Of a stretch of 64,000 nucleotides of DNA, positions 26,757-35,037 are shown piece after piece (the stretch's first letter is position 1; each line of letters begins with the position of its first letter). The translations under genes were made by a program, and so were the position numbers. The notes below the pieces were generated by a model. That model was not told where the DNA came from. It did no database searches and saw only the letters and a list, made by a program, of their open reading frames with translations. Location: assembly GCA_017308255.1 (NCBI GenBank), contig JAFKFN010000005.1, positions 62,001 through 126,000 of the forward strand, given 5' to 3'. This DNA comes from Altererythrobacter sp. Its GTDB lineage: Bacteria > Pseudomonadota > Alphaproteobacteria > Sphingomonadales > Sphingomonadaceae.

Positions 26757-27379
26757 TGGAGAGCGAAGCCGAGGCTCGCCGGTTCTGCGCCGAGCGGACG
26801 GACGCGGCGGGGCTGGCGCGGCTGGAGCGCCTGGCCGTGTTGCTGGGCGAGGAGAACGAGCGACAGAATCTGGTCTCCACGGCCAGCCTCCAATCGATCT
26901 GGCAGCGCCATTTCGCCGACAGCCTGCAGCTGCTCGATCATGTTCCACGTGGAACATCGGATTGGCTGGACCTAGGCAGCGGCGCGGGCTTTCCGGGCCT
27001 GGCGCTGGCGGCGGCGGCGCCCGAATCGCGCTTCGTCCTGGTCGAATCGCGCAAGCGGCGGGTGGATTGGCTGAATCGCGCCGCGGCCGAGCTGGCGTTG
27101 GAAAATTGCCGCGTGATCGGCGCTCGCCTGGAAAATGTGGAAAGTTTGCCTGCAGCCGTGATTGTGGCGCGTGCCTTTGCTCCGCTTGTTAAACTCCTCC
27201 GCTTGTCCGCCCGCTTTTCCACACCGGCTACCGTCTGGCTGTTGCCTAAAGGGCGGTCGGCGGCGCAAGAATGGGCAGAGCAGCCGAATGAGGTGCAAAA
27301 GATGTTCCACGTGGAACAATCCGCGACCGACTCCGGCGGAGGGATTCTCGTCGGACGAGGAGTGCCAAGCCTGCCATGA
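26753..27379 (+). CDS. rsmG: 16S rRNA (guanine-527-N7) methyltransferase RsmG
   Basis: This 208-residue SAM-dependent methyltransferase modifies G527 of 16S r[18 protein letters not shown] near residues 73-87 is motif I, and [14 protein letters not shown] and VARAFAPL follow. Two parS sites lie inside its frame, at 26941 (encoding parts of HVPRGT) and 27303 (encoding parts of FHVEQ). The last residues ([14 protein letters not shown]) look less conserved. It overlaps mnmG upstream and parA downstream by 4 bp each. Confidence 0.93.
   Translation: MMESEAEARRFCAERTDAAGLARLERLAVLLGEENERQNLVSTASLQSIWQRHFADSLQLLDHVPRGTSDWLDLGSGAGFPGLALAAAAPESRFVLVESRKRRVDWLNRAAAELALENCRVIGARLENVESLPAAVIVARAFAPLVKLLRLSARFSTPATVWLLPKGRSAAQEWAEQPNEVQKMFHVEQSATDSGGGILVGRGVPSLP
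26941..26956. promoter_or_regulatory. parS centromere site 2 (within rsmG)
   Basis: TGTTCCACGTGGAACA is a perfect palindrome; with the flanking A and T (26940-26957) it extends to 18 bp. It lies in the coding sequence of rsmG at codons for about residues 63-68. It matches the alphaproteobacterial parS core GTTCCACGTGGAAC. Confidence 0.92.
27303..27318. promoter_or_regulatory. parS centromere site 3 (within rsmG)
   Basis: The same 16-bp perfect palindrome, TGTTCCACGTGGAACA, occurs near the 3' end of rsmG, 58 bp before the parA start. It encodes residues of the KMFHVEQ segment. ParB bound here would sit at the head of the parAB genes. Confidence 0.92.
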
Positions 27380-28155
27380 TGACCCGGATCGCGATAGCCA
27401 ACCAGAAGGGCGGGGTGGGCAAGACCACCACCGCGATCAACATCGCCACGGCCATGGCGGCGGCCGGTTGGAAAACCTTGCTGATCGATCTCGATCCACA
27501 GGGCAATGCCTCCACCGGCCTGGGTATCGAAGCCGCGCGGCGCGAGCGATCGAGCTATGACTTGCTGGTGGACGAGCTTCCGCTCGACGCCTGCATCGTG
27601 CCAACGGCCATCCCCGGGCTGGACGTGGTGCCGGCCACGGTGGATCTCAGCGGCGCGGAAATCGAGCTGGTCGGCGTTGGCGATCGCACGGGCCGCCTCG
27701 GCCGCGCGCTGGCCGGGCATCGCGGGCACGCGGTGTGCTTCATCGATTGCCCGCCGTCGCTCGGCTTGCTGACGCTCAACGCGCTCTCGGCGGCGGATAC
27801 GTTGCTGGTGCCGTTGCAGTGCGAATTCTTTGCGCTGGAGGGGCTTAGCCAGCTTTTGCAGACCGTCGAGCAGGTTCAGCAGCGTTTCAACCCCGATCTG
27901 GGCATTGTCGGCGTCGCGCTGACCATGTTCGATCGCCGCAACCGGCTGACCGATCAGGTGGCCGACGATGTGCGCGAATGCCTCGGCAAACTGGTGTTCG
28001 AATCGGTGATCCCGCGCAACGTCCGCTTGTCGGAAGCGCCCAGCCACGGATTGCCGGCCCTAGTTTACGACCATTCGTGCGCCGGCAGCCGCGCCTACAT
28101 GGCGCTGGCGCGTGAGCTGATCGGCCGGTTGCCTGAGGAAAGGAAAGCCGCATGA
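27376..28155 (+). CDS. parA: Chromosome partitioning ATPase ParA
   Basis: This 259-residue deviant Walker A ATPase binds DNA as an ATP dimer and moves the ParB-parS complex. ANQKGGVGKTTTAIN near residues 8-22 carries the signature lysine. LIDLDPQGNASTG and the Walker B FIDCPPSLGLLTLNAL are intact. It overlaps rsmG (ATGA) and parB (ATGA). The gene order and parS sites nearby identify it as the chromosomal rather than a plasmid system. Confidence 0.97.
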   Translation: MMTRIAIANQKGGVGKTTTAINIATAMAAAGWKTLLIDLDPQGNASTGLGIEAARRERSSYDLLVDELPLDACIVPTAIPGLDVVPATVDLSGAEIELVGVGDRTGRLGRALAGHRGHAVCFIDCPPSLGLLTLNALSAADTLLVPLQCEFFALEGLSQLLQTVEQVQQRFNPDLGIVGVALTMFDRRNRLTDQVADDVRECLGKLVFESVIPRNVRLSEAPSHGLPALVYDHSCAGSRAYMALARELIGRLPEERKAA

Positions 28156-29120
28156 GCAGCGAAGAGCGGATCGATGTGGCGGCCAGCCGCCGCCGGCTGG
28201 GCCGGGGGCTTGGCGCCCTGTTGGGGGAGGCGCGGCGGGAGGAGCCGCTGGTCGCCTCCGGGCAAAGCGCCAGTGAGGCCGAGGGGGCCGGCGACGCACC
28301 CGTGGCGGCCCGCCGTACCGACGGGCTCGCCAGCGTGCCCATCGCCGCAATCGAGCCGCATCCCGAACAGCCGCGCCGGCGCTTCGATGCCGAGGCGCTG
28401 GAGGAGCTGGCCGCCTCGATCGCCGAACGCGGCGTCATCCAGCCGATCATCGTCCGCCCCCTTTCCGGCGGGCGCTATCAGCTGGTCGCGGGGGAGCGCC
28501 GCTGGCGCGCCGCGCAGAAAGCTCAAGTCCATGAAATACCAGCCTTAATTCGCGATCTGGATGAGCGGGAAGTGGCCGCCCTGGCGCTGATCGAGAACAT
28601 CCAGCGCGAGGATCTGAACCCGGTCGAGGAAGCGCGCGCCTACAAGCGGCTGGCGCAGCTCGAAGAGTTGCCGCACCTGGAAATCGCCAAGCTGGTGGGC
28701 AAGTCGCGCAGCCATGTTGCCAATTTCATCCGCCTGCTCAGCCTGCCGGCGCCGGTGCTGGAGCATCTCGAAACCGGCCGGCTGGACATGGGCCACGCGC
28801 GTGCGCTGGTCGGGCACGACGATGCGGAGGCCCTGGCGCAGCAGGCCGTCGAGCGGAAGCTATCGGTGCGCGAAGTGGAGAAGCTGGCGCGTCGCCGGAC
28901 GTCCGCCGAAGCGGGCGGCAAGCGCCAGCCTCGCGCCGCGCGCGATCCGGCGGGCGATGCGGATATCGTCGCCGTGCAGAACCACCTCGAGGAATTCCTC
29001 GGCCTGCCGGTACGGATTGCCGCCGATACCGATCCCCGCTCCGGCGCGGTGACTATCCGCTATCGCACGCTCGACCAGCTCGATCTGATCTGCCAGCGGC
29101 TGACGGGCGGCGGAATCTAA
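28152..29120 (+). CDS. parB: Chromosome partitioning CTPase ParB
   Basis: This 322-residue protein binds parS and spreads along DNA using CTP. It starts with the ParA-activating tail, ASRRRLGRGLGALLGEA. The N-terminal CTP domain has SIAERGVIQPIIVRP and LVAGERRWRAAQ (about 110-124). The helix-turn-helix KLVGKSRSHVANFIRLLSLP (about 177-196) reads parS, and the C-terminal dimerisation domain ends at IRYRTLDQLDLICQRLTGGGI. A short AT-rich patch with ATA and TTA codons lies at 28533-28551. Confidence 0.97.
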   Translation: MSSEERIDVAASRRRLGRGLGALLGEARREEPLVASGQSASEAEGAGDAPVAARRTDGLASVPIAAIEPHPEQPRRRFDAEALEELAASIAERGVIQPIIVRPLSGGRYQLVAGERRWRAAQKAQVHEIPALIRDLDEREVAALALIENIQREDLNPVEEARAYKRLAQLEELPHLEIAKLVGKSRSHVANFIRLLSLPAPVLEHLETGRLDMGHARALVGHDDAEALAQQAVERKLSVREVEKLARRRTSAEAGGKRQPRAARDPAGDADIVAVQNHLEEFLGLPVRIAADTDPRSGAVTIRYRTLDQLDLICQRLTGGGI

Positions 29121-29133
29121 TATCGCCCGTCAG
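29100..29133. terminator. Inverted repeat between convergent parB and NTF2-like gene
   Basis: CTGACGGGCG (29100-29109) and CGCCCGTCAG (29124-29133) form a perfect 10-bp stem around the parB stop codon and overlap the end of the convergent gene. No T-run follows. It is a plausible bidirectional transcript-end hairpin. Confidence 0.45.
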
Positions 29134-29560
29134 ACGATGCCGTGCTCTCGCAGAAGGGCCTCCTCGTCGCCCGATACCCAGCCGAACACCTTGGGTTCGC
29201 CGGCCAGGGTCTGCACGAAGTAGTGCACTTCGAACTCGATCGCTATGTCCGGCCCCTCTTCGCGGGCATAGACCGCCGTCCAGGCGACATGGGCCACGCA
29301 ATGAAGATCATCGAGGGCGGATAGGCGCACGGCGCCCAGCCGCATTTCCCGCGTTCCGATCGCCCGATAGCGGGCATAGCCTCGCGTCATGGCGTGCTTG
29401 AGCCGTCATCGTTCTTCCCGGCCATGACCCCCTGGGGAGAGGCCGCGATGAACTCGGGCGCGTAGAGCGAGGCGGCCTCGTCCATATCGATCTCGCCGTG
29501 GAGCGCGCGATTGAATACCGCCGCGTAACGCCCGAAGAATGCCCTGATCGCGCTTTCCAT
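29130..29560 (-). pseudogene. NTF2-like (SnoaL-type) gene broken by a single frameshift
   Basis: The minus strand from ATG 29560 encodes 57 residues (MESAIRAFFGRYAAVFNRAL, ending at the TGA at 29387-29389). The second half (29130-29390) encodes 86 residues beginning MTRGYARYRAIG. Reading across the join, GKNDD would continue in frame to RLKHAMTRGYARY if one C were restored at about 29404-29405. The whole product would then be about 140 residues, a single-domain nuclear transport factor 2-like protein. The second half also begins at an ATGA overlap, so a two-cistron split is a less likely alternative. It may be a real mutation or a sequencing error. Confidence 0.75.
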
Positions 29561-29642
29561 CTTTAGTTTTCCCTAATGGAGCGGCCAAAAGTCGCGTCGC
29601 GCAACTCCCCATGGGGAAGGCTGATGTCCCAAAAAAGGACGA

Positions 29643-30125
29643 TCAGACGCGCAACGCTATCTTCTGGGCAAGCATTTCGATGCCCGCCTGGTCCTCCGCA
29701 TTGAAGCGGGCGGGGGAAGCGCTGTCGAGATCGATCACCGCGATCACCGTACCCTGGCGCATGACGGGGACGACCAGTTCGGACCGGCTCGCCGCGTCGC
29801 AGGCGATATGGCCGGGGAAGGCGTTCACGTCCTCGACAAGCTGGCTTTCCCCGCGCTGCGCCGCCGTGCCGCAGACGCCGCTTCCCAGCGGAATGCGGAT
29901 GCAGGCGGGCTTGCCGCAGAACGGACCGAGCACCAGTTCGTCGCCGCTCCGGCGATAGAAGCCCGCCCAGTTCAAATCCGGCACCAGTTGCCAGATCAGC
30001 GCCGCGAGATTGGCCATGTTGGCCACCGCGTCCGGCTCGCCTTCGGTCAGCGCCTCCGCCGCGGCGCACAGCTCGCTGTAGAGCTGCGGCTTGGGCTGGC
30101 CGGGAGCGGCGGTGAAAGCGTACAT
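29643..30125 (-). CDS. Free methionine-(R)-sulfoxide reductase (GAF domain)
   Basis: This 160-residue single GAF-domain protein has the catalytic cysteines of fRMsr, in GPFCGKPACIRIP and SGVCGTAA (near residues 83, 88 and 98), the latter two typical of E. coli YebR. The protein reduces free methionine-R-sulfoxide as part of oxidative defence. The ATG at 30125 gives MYAFTAAPG; the open frame extends further upstream to 30215 and overlaps the start of the opposite gene, which I consider noncoding. Confidence 0.93.
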   Translation of the reverse strand: MYAFTAAPGQPKPQLYSELCAAAEALTEGEPDAVANMANLAALIWQLVPDLNWAGFYRRSGDELVLGPFCGKPACIRIPLGSGVCGTAAQRGESQLVEDVNAFPGHIACDAASRSELVVPVMRQGTVIAVIDLDSASPARFNAEDQAGIEMLAQKIALRV

Positions 30126-30189
30126 CGCGCAACGGCCTAGACCCGGATTTCGTTGCTGCAAAGATGCCGATGCCGTATCGATCCGTGCC

Positions 30190-31638
30190 ATGAGGATCCT
30201 AAAGAAAATCGCCATTGGCTTGGCGGTCGTCGTTCTCGTGGTCGCTGTCGCGGGCTGGTGGGTGCTGCGCGGCCAGTCGGCGACTCTCCCCCTCGATCAA
30301 GTGACAGGCACCGATCCGCAACTGGCGGAGCCTCATCCGCAGACGATCCCCACCGTTCGCGTGGCGAAGCCCATCGGCTGGGCTGAAGGCGCCGCCCCGG
30401 CGGCCGCGCAGGGCCTCGTCGTCAACCGTTTTGCCCAGGGGCTGGAGCACCCGCGGGTGATCTACGCCATGCCCAACGGCGATATCCTGGTGGCCGAAGG
30501 CAATGCCCCGGAACGGGTGGTCGCGGGCGGTGGGTCGATCACCAACTGGGTGGCCGGTTTCCTGTTCCGCCGCGCCGGCGCCTCGGTGCCTTCGCCCAAC
30601 AAGCTGGTTCTGCTGCGCGATGCCGATGGCGACGGCAAGGCCGAGGAACGGCACGAGTTGCTGAACACGCTCTCTTCGCCATCCGGCATCGCCTGGCGCG
30701 ACGGCAAGCTCTATGTCGCCAACCACGATGCGCTGCTGCGCTATGACTATGCCGAGGGCGATACCAAAGTCACGGGCGCTCCGGTCAAGCTGATGGACCT
30801 GCCGGCCGCCGGCAACCACTGGATGCGCAACATCATCCTCAGCGACGACGGCAAGCGGCTCTATGTCGCGGTGGGTTCGTCCTCCAACATCGCCGATGCC
30901 GGGATCGAGGCGGAGGAAGGCCGCGCCGCGATCCACGAGCTCAACCTCGAAACCGGCTCTTCGCGCGTTTACGGCGGAGGCATGCGCAATCCCAACGGGC
31001 TGGCGTGGAATCCCTGGAATGGCGAGCTGTGGACCACGGTGAACGAGCGTGACCAGCTCGGCTCGGACCTCGTTCCCGATTATCTCACCAACGTGTCGGT
31101 GGGCGTGAACTACGGCTGGCCCTGGGTCTATTGGCGCGACGTGATCGACGAACGGGTGAAAATCCCCATGCCGAATTTCATGATCGAATATACGCGCAAG
31201 CCCGAATTCGCGCTCGGCCCGCATGTCGCCGCGCTCGGCCTGGCCTTCACCCAGGAAGGCGCGCGGATGGGGCCGGCATTCGCGCAAGGAGCGTTCGTCG
31301 CGCGGCACGGCTCGTGGAACCGCAAGCCGCCGGCCGGGTATGACGTGGTTTTCGTGCAGTTCGACGAGCGCGGCAATCCGCAGGGCAAGCCGGTGGAAGT
31401 GCTAGACGGTTTCCTCACCAAGGACGGCGATACGCACGGGCGGCCAACCTGGGTGGCGTGGGATAAGACGGGCGCCCTGCTGGTGAGCGACGATACGGCC
31501 AATATCATCTGGCGCGTCATCGCCCCCAACTCGGCCCCGGCACCCGCGCCCAAGCGGATCAGCGGCCCGCCCCTGCCCTCGCGCGCCTTGGAGGATCCTT
31601 CAGCGCGGCTGCCGATCCCGCCGCCGCCGGCTCCCTAG
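30190..31638 (+). CDS. Sorbosone dehydrogenase-like (PQQ sugar dehydrogenase fold) protein
   Basis: This 482-residue protein has an N-terminal signal anchor (about 1-26) and a beta-propeller. Repeats start near GDILVAEGNA (about 98), DGKRLYVAVGSSSN and GMRNPNGLAWNP, and the C-terminal part includes APAPKRISGPPLPS. The L-sorbosone dehydrogenase/GdhB-like family oxidises aldoses in the periplasm with PQQ. Cofactor and substrate are not evident. It begins at ATG 30190, divergent from the reductase gene. Confidence 0.85.
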   Translation: MRILKKIAIGLAVVVLVVAVAGWWVLRGQSATLPLDQVTGTDPQLAEPHPQTIPTVRVAKPIGWAEGAAPAAAQGLVVNRFAQGLEHPRVIYAMPNGDILVAEGNAPERVVAGGGSITNWVAGFLFRRAGASVPSPNKLVLLRDADGDGKAEERHELLNTLSSPSGIAWRDGKLYVANHDALLRYDYAEGDTKVTGAPVKLMDLPAAGNHWMRNIILSDDGKRLYVAVGSSSNIADAGIEAEEGRAAIHELNLETGSSRVYGGGMRNPNGLAWNPWNGELWTTVNERDQLGSDLVPDYLTNVSVGVNYGWPWVYWRDVIDERVKIPMPNFMIEYTRKPEFALGPHVAALGLAFTQEGARMGPAFAQGAFVARHGSWNRKPPAGYDVVFVQFDERGNPQGKPVEVLDGFLTKDGDTHGRPTWVAWDKTGALLVSDDTANIIWRVIAPNSAPAPAPKRISGPPLPSRALEDPSARLPIPPPPAP

Positions 31639-31656
31639 CCGCGTTTTCCATTCATT

Positions 31657-31686
31657 CGTCATTGCGAGCATGGCGAAGCAATGACG
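31657..31686. repeat. Short palindromic repeat, CGTCATTGCGAG family, copy 1
   Basis: CGTCATTGC at 31657-31665 pairs perfectly with GCAATGACG at 31678-31686 around a 12-nt loop. The same core (CGTCATTGCGAGC, then GCGAAGCAAT) occurs at 55208, so it belongs to a dispersed family. It lies in the 83-bp gap between two convergent genes. Confidence 0.65.
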
Positions 31687-31721
31687 ATGTGAGGCCGGGG
31701 CGGCGATCGTGTGATTAAGCT

Positions 31722-32555
31722 TCAGCGCGCCAGCGTCTTGCCGGCGCGTCCGGCCAGTTCGGTGATGAAATGCCAGGCGATCCGGCCGGAGCGTCCGCCG
31801 CGCCGGCGCGCCCATTCCAGCGCCTCGGCTTCCGACAGGTCTAGGGCGTATTCCTCGGCATAGCCGCGCACGATCGCCAGGTATTCGTCCTGCGAGCAGG
31901 CGTGGAAGCCGAGTGACAGGCCGAACCGGTCGGCCAGCGCAAGCTGGTCGTCCACCGCGTCGCGGGGATTCAGCGGATCGTCCTGCTCGCTCATATGACG
32001 GGAGACGATCGCGCGGCGATTGGACGTCACCGCCAGGCGCACATTGCCTGGGCGCGCTTCCACGCCGCCGTCCAGCCAGCTTCGCAGATGGCGCGGGCCG
32101 TGCGAATCGCCTTCGGCGAAGCCCAGATCGTCGATGAACACCAGGTAATTGCGCCCGACGCGGCCGAGCTGCGCGAACAGCGCCGAAAGCGTATCGAGCG
32201 CGTCGGTCCCGGTCTGCACCAGGGCGATCCGGCTCGGATCGGGCGCCTGCGCGGCTCTCACGGCGGAACGCACCAGGGCGGACTTGCCCATGCCCCGCGC
32301 CCCCCACAGCAGCATGTCATGCGCCGCGTGGCCGGCGGCCAGGCGGAAGACGTTCTCGTTAACGGCCTGCTTCTGCCGGTCCACGCCGCGCAGCAGCTCG
32401 GGGCGGGGCGCGTCGATCCGCTCGATCGCGCGCGCGCCCTGGCCGGTCCACAAATAGGCCGGATGGTTCTGCCAGTCAGCGACGGATGTGGCCGGGGGGG
32501 CAAGCCGCTCCAGCGCGGCGGCGATTCGGTCGAGGGGATCTACAGGGGCGGTCAT
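31722..32555 (-). CDS. DUF815 family AAA ATPase
   Basis: This 277-residue ATP-binding protein has Walker A LLWGARGMGKSALV near residues 82-95 and Walker B FIDDLGF near 140. Its C-terminal segment has LSEAEALEWARRRGGRSGR. DUF815 proteins are AAA+ ATPases of unknown substrate. The gene is alone, and the two-gene distance to sua5 on the opposite strand is 115 bp. Confidence 0.87.
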   Translation of the reverse strand: MTAPVDPLDRIAAALERLAPPATSVADWQNHPAYLWTGQGARAIERIDAPRPELLRGVDRQKQAVNENVFRLAAGHAAHDMLLWGARGMGKSALVRSAVRAAQAPDPSRIALVQTGTDALDTLSALFAQLGRVGRNYLVFIDDLGFAEGDSHGPRHLRSWLDGGVEARPGNVRLAVTSNRRAIVSRHMSEQDDPLNPRDAVDDQLALADRFGLSLGFHACSQDEYLAIVRGYAEEYALDLSEAEALEWARRRGGRSGRIAWHFITELAGRAGKTLAR

Positions 32556-32670
32556 GCGCGCTGCCTCGTCCGCAAGGTCCCTTGCGTCAAGCGCCGAGTC
32601 GCCGCGATGCGCGCCTCATGCCTGGCAGAGTGCCTTGGCGCGGGGCCGCCGGCGTTGTAGCGGCGAGGGC

Positions 32671-33612
32671 ATGGCTGGCGAGGGCACCCCGATCCTGACT
32701 CCCGATGCGGCGGGCATTGCCCAGGCTGCCGCGCTGCTGCGCGCAGGCCGCCTGGTCGCGCTGCCGACCGAGACGGTCTATGGCCTCGCCGCCCGTGCCG
32801 ACAGCGAAAGCGCGGTGGCGGCGATCTATCGCGCCAAGGGCCGGCCCGATTTCAATCCGCTGATCGTCCATGTCGGCTCACTGGAGCAAGCGCGGGGACT
32901 GGCGAGGCTGGACGAACGCGCCGAAATGCTGGCCGCGCGCTTCTGGCCTGGCCCGCTCACACTGGTCCTGCCGGCGCGAGAGGGATCGGGCATCGCCCCC
33001 GCCGTGACCGCCGGCCTGCCCACGCTTGCACTGCGCATGCCCGATCACCCGGTGATGCAGCGATTGCTGGAAGAACTCGGCCTGCCCCTGGCGGCGCCGT
33101 CAGCCAATCGCAGCGGCGCGGTCAGCCCGACCACGCCGGCGCACGTGGCCCAGGCATTCGGCCCGGCGATCGCGGCGGTGCTTGATGGGGGGGCTTGCGC
33201 GCGCGGCCTCGAATCGACGATCGTCGCCTTGCGGGAAGCGGGCCATTGGCAGCTGCTGCGCCCTGGCCCGATCCCGGAGGCGGAGATTGCCGCGCTGCTC
33301 GGCCCGCCCGTGCCGCTGGAGAACCTCGGGATCGAGGCGCCGGGTCAGATGGCGCGCCACTATTCGCCCGGCAAGCCCGTGCGGCTCGAGGCCGTGGACG
33401 CCGCGCCGGATGAATATGTGATCGGCTTCGGCGCCGTGGCGGGACATTGCTCGCTGTCGGAACGGGGCGATCTCGCGCTCGCGGCGGCGCGGCTCTATGC
33501 CTGCCTTCACCTGGCCGCCGCATCGGACAAGCCGCGCATCGCAGTGGCGCCTGTCCCTCGCGAGGGGCTGGGCTTGGCGATCAACGACCGGCTGAAACGT
33601 GCGGCGGCCTAG
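32671..33612 (+). CDS. L-threonylcarbamoyladenylate synthase (Sua5/YrdC type)
   Basis: This 313-residue enzyme makes threonylcarbamoyl-AMP for the t6A37 tRNA modification. It has the Sua5-YciO-YrdC domain with GRLVALPTETVYGLAA (about 23-38), KGRPDFNPLIVHV and APSANRSG. The C-terminal Sua5 domain (after about 220) begins APGQMARHYSPGKPVRL. This makes it the two-domain Sua5 form rather than the short TsaC. The ATG at 32671 is preceded by GGCGAGGGC. Confidence 0.93.
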   Translation: MAGEGTPILTPDAAGIAQAAALLRAGRLVALPTETVYGLAARADSESAVAAIYRAKGRPDFNPLIVHVGSLEQARGLARLDERAEMLAARFWPGPLTLVLPAREGSGIAPAVTAGLPTLALRMPDHPVMQRLLEELGLPLAAPSANRSGAVSPTTPAHVAQAFGPAIAAVLDGGACARGLESTIVALREAGHWQLLRPGPIPEAEIAALLGPPVPLENLGIEAPGQMARHYSPGKPVRLEAVDAAPDEYVIGFGAVAGHCSLSERGDLALAAARLYACLHLAAASDKPRIAVAPVPREGLGLAINDRLKRAAA

Positions 33613-33618
33613 GGACGC

Positions 33619-33951
33619 TTAATCCGCCCGCTCGGCGGGAAGGGGCGGCCGCAACTGCTGCATTTCGGCATAAGTGACCCGCGCATCGTCGCAGGCGCTG
33701 CGGCTGCCGTCCTGGCAGCGCTTCATCTGCCGGGCATACTGGCTGTTGAGACGGCCGAGCCGCTCCTCCCGGTGGCGGATTTCGCGGCCATGATTGCGGT
33801 CTGCCTCGGACTGGCTGGTTGTCGCCAGATCGACCCCCTTGGCCGCCGCCCTGACCGGCAGTGTGGCGACATCGACCGCCGTCTTGGCCAGGCAGCCTTG
33901 CAGTGAAACCACCGCGGCTGCCGCCAGAATCAAACGCTTGGCTGGCTTCAT
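33619..33951 (-). CDS. Small lipoprotein, function unknown
   Basis: This 110-residue protein has a lipobox at VVSLQGC (Cys20) after a hydrophobic signal. The mature part is Arg-rich, with REIRHREERLGRLNSQYARQMKRC and a second cysteine pair (Cys79, Cys87 in about CQDGSRSACDDA) that could form a disulfide. No family is recognised. It is a single-gene unit convergent with sua5, whose stop is 6 bp away. Confidence 0.75.
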   Translation of the reverse strand: MKPAKRLILAAAAVVSLQGCLAKTAVDVATLPVRAAAKGVDLATTSQSEADRNHGREIRHREERLGRLNSQYARQMKRCQDGSRSACDDARVTYAEMQQLRPPLPAERAD

Positions 33952-34054
33952 CGCTCGCGCTCCTTGCCGTGCGCCCTAACTACGGCAGGATTGCGCGCCC
34001 GTGAACCCGGCGTGGGCGCGTGGACGACGGATGGAGTGGGTTATGGGAAGAGGC

Positions 34055-34087
34055 GGCTTGCCGGCGTGATCGGGGAGCCGGCAAGCC
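34055..34087 (-). terminator. Hairpin downstream of DUF2807 gene, possible terminator
   Basis: GGCTTGCCGGC (34055-34065) and GCCGGCAAGCC (34077-34087) form a perfect 11-bp stem with an 11-nt loop, 22 bp after the stop of the DUF2807 gene on its strand. On that strand only a weak pyrimidine tract (GCCTCTTCCC) follows. Confidence 0.45.
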
Positions 34088-34109
34088 GCACCGGGCAGGG
34101 TCTGGAGCG

Positions 34110-34853
34110 TCAGGGAGCCGTTTCGGGCGCTCGCTCGCAGACCAACTTGCCCGATCCCACCGCGCTGATCTCGCACCGGGCGGAGCCGATCACGGTTACC
34201 GTGCCGGAACCGATGATATTGGCGTTCACCTCGCCATCGGAGGCGAAAACGGCGTCGCCGGAACCGGCGATGCTGACCTCGGCGCGAGAGACCTTGAGGC
34301 CCTTCATCTGGCCATTGCCGCTGCCGGCGACCGAAAGCTCCAGCGCATCCGCGCTGCCGCCGGCGACGTAATCCCCGCTGCCGGCGATCGAGACTTTCAG
34401 GGAGGTAGCCGCGACATTCGGCGTCTCCAGCGTGCCCGAACCGGCGATCGAGAGTTCGGCCGCCTGGGCCACGGCGTCGCTCGTCAGGCGGCCCGATCCG
34501 GCCATCGACAGCCGGCGAGGGGCGGGCATGGTTATGCGCACCGTAGCCGTCGCCTCGCCGTCACCCGACCAATCCTTGCGGTCGCGCATCACGGTGAGTG
34601 TGCCGTTCTCCAGCTTGAAGCGCAGCTTGTCCGCCGCCGCGCCTTCGGCCTTGACGGTGAAGCGCTCACCCGCGTTGATCGAAACCGTGTCGGGCCCTGC
34701 CAGGGCGACGCCTTCGGGCGGCCCGGCGGTGAGATCCAGTTCCGCCAGCGGCACGCCTTCGCCGGCGGCCAGTCCGGCCACGGCATCGCATCCGCTCAGC
34801 GCCGCCAGCGCGAAGAGCGGAGCCATCGTGCCGAGGAAGCGGTCCATGCGCAT
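34110..34853 (-). CDS. DUF2807 (GIN domain) lipoprotein
   Basis: The 247-residue protein has a signal peptide with a lipobox (LAALSGC, Cys22) and a right-handed beta-helix-like DUF2807 domain. The domain is built of repeats centred on GSG or AGSG turns (MAGSGRL, IAGSGTL, IAGSGDY, VAGSGNG, IAGSGDAV, IGSGTV, VGSGKL). It is likely attached to a membrane on the periplasmic side. Function is unknown. A ribosome binding site (AGGAG) precedes the ATG at 34853. Confidence 0.88.
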   Translation of the reverse strand: MRMDRFLGTMAPLFALAALSGCDAVAGLAAGEGVPLAELDLTAGPPEGVALAGPDTVSINAGERFTVKAEGAAADKLRFKLENGTLTVMRDRKDWSGDGEATATVRITMPAPRRLSMAGSGRLTSDAVAQAAELSIAGSGTLETPNVAATSLKVSIAGSGDYVAGGSADALELSVAGSGNGQMKGLKVSRAEVSIAGSGDAVFASDGEVNANIIGSGTVTVIGSARCEISAVGSGKLVCERAPETAP

Positions 34854-34980
34854 GCCATGCTCCTGTCATTCCGTATTACGACACTAATACAGAAGCGAGA
34901 GGTGCGGCTCAATGGTTTTCGTCGAGCGCTCGGGTCGTTTCGCCGATCACGCGGCGTCGCAAGGCGGCGCCGGCGCAACG

Positions 34981-35010
34981 AAAAAGGCCGCCTAGGATGC
35001 CCGGGCGGCC
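34981..35010 (-). terminator. Rho-independent terminator of carD
   Basis: Read on the minus strand, a GGCCGCC/GGCGGCC 7-bp stem with an 11-nt loop is followed by TTTTTC. It lies 28 bp after the carD stop codon. Confidence 0.85.
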
Positions 35011-35037
35011 TCTTGCGTCGCTTGAACGGAAATCGGC

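Noticed and set aside
31657-31686. Hairpin as an intrinsic terminator of the sorbosone dehydrogenase-like gene
   Set aside because: No T-run follows; it fits a repeat family better.
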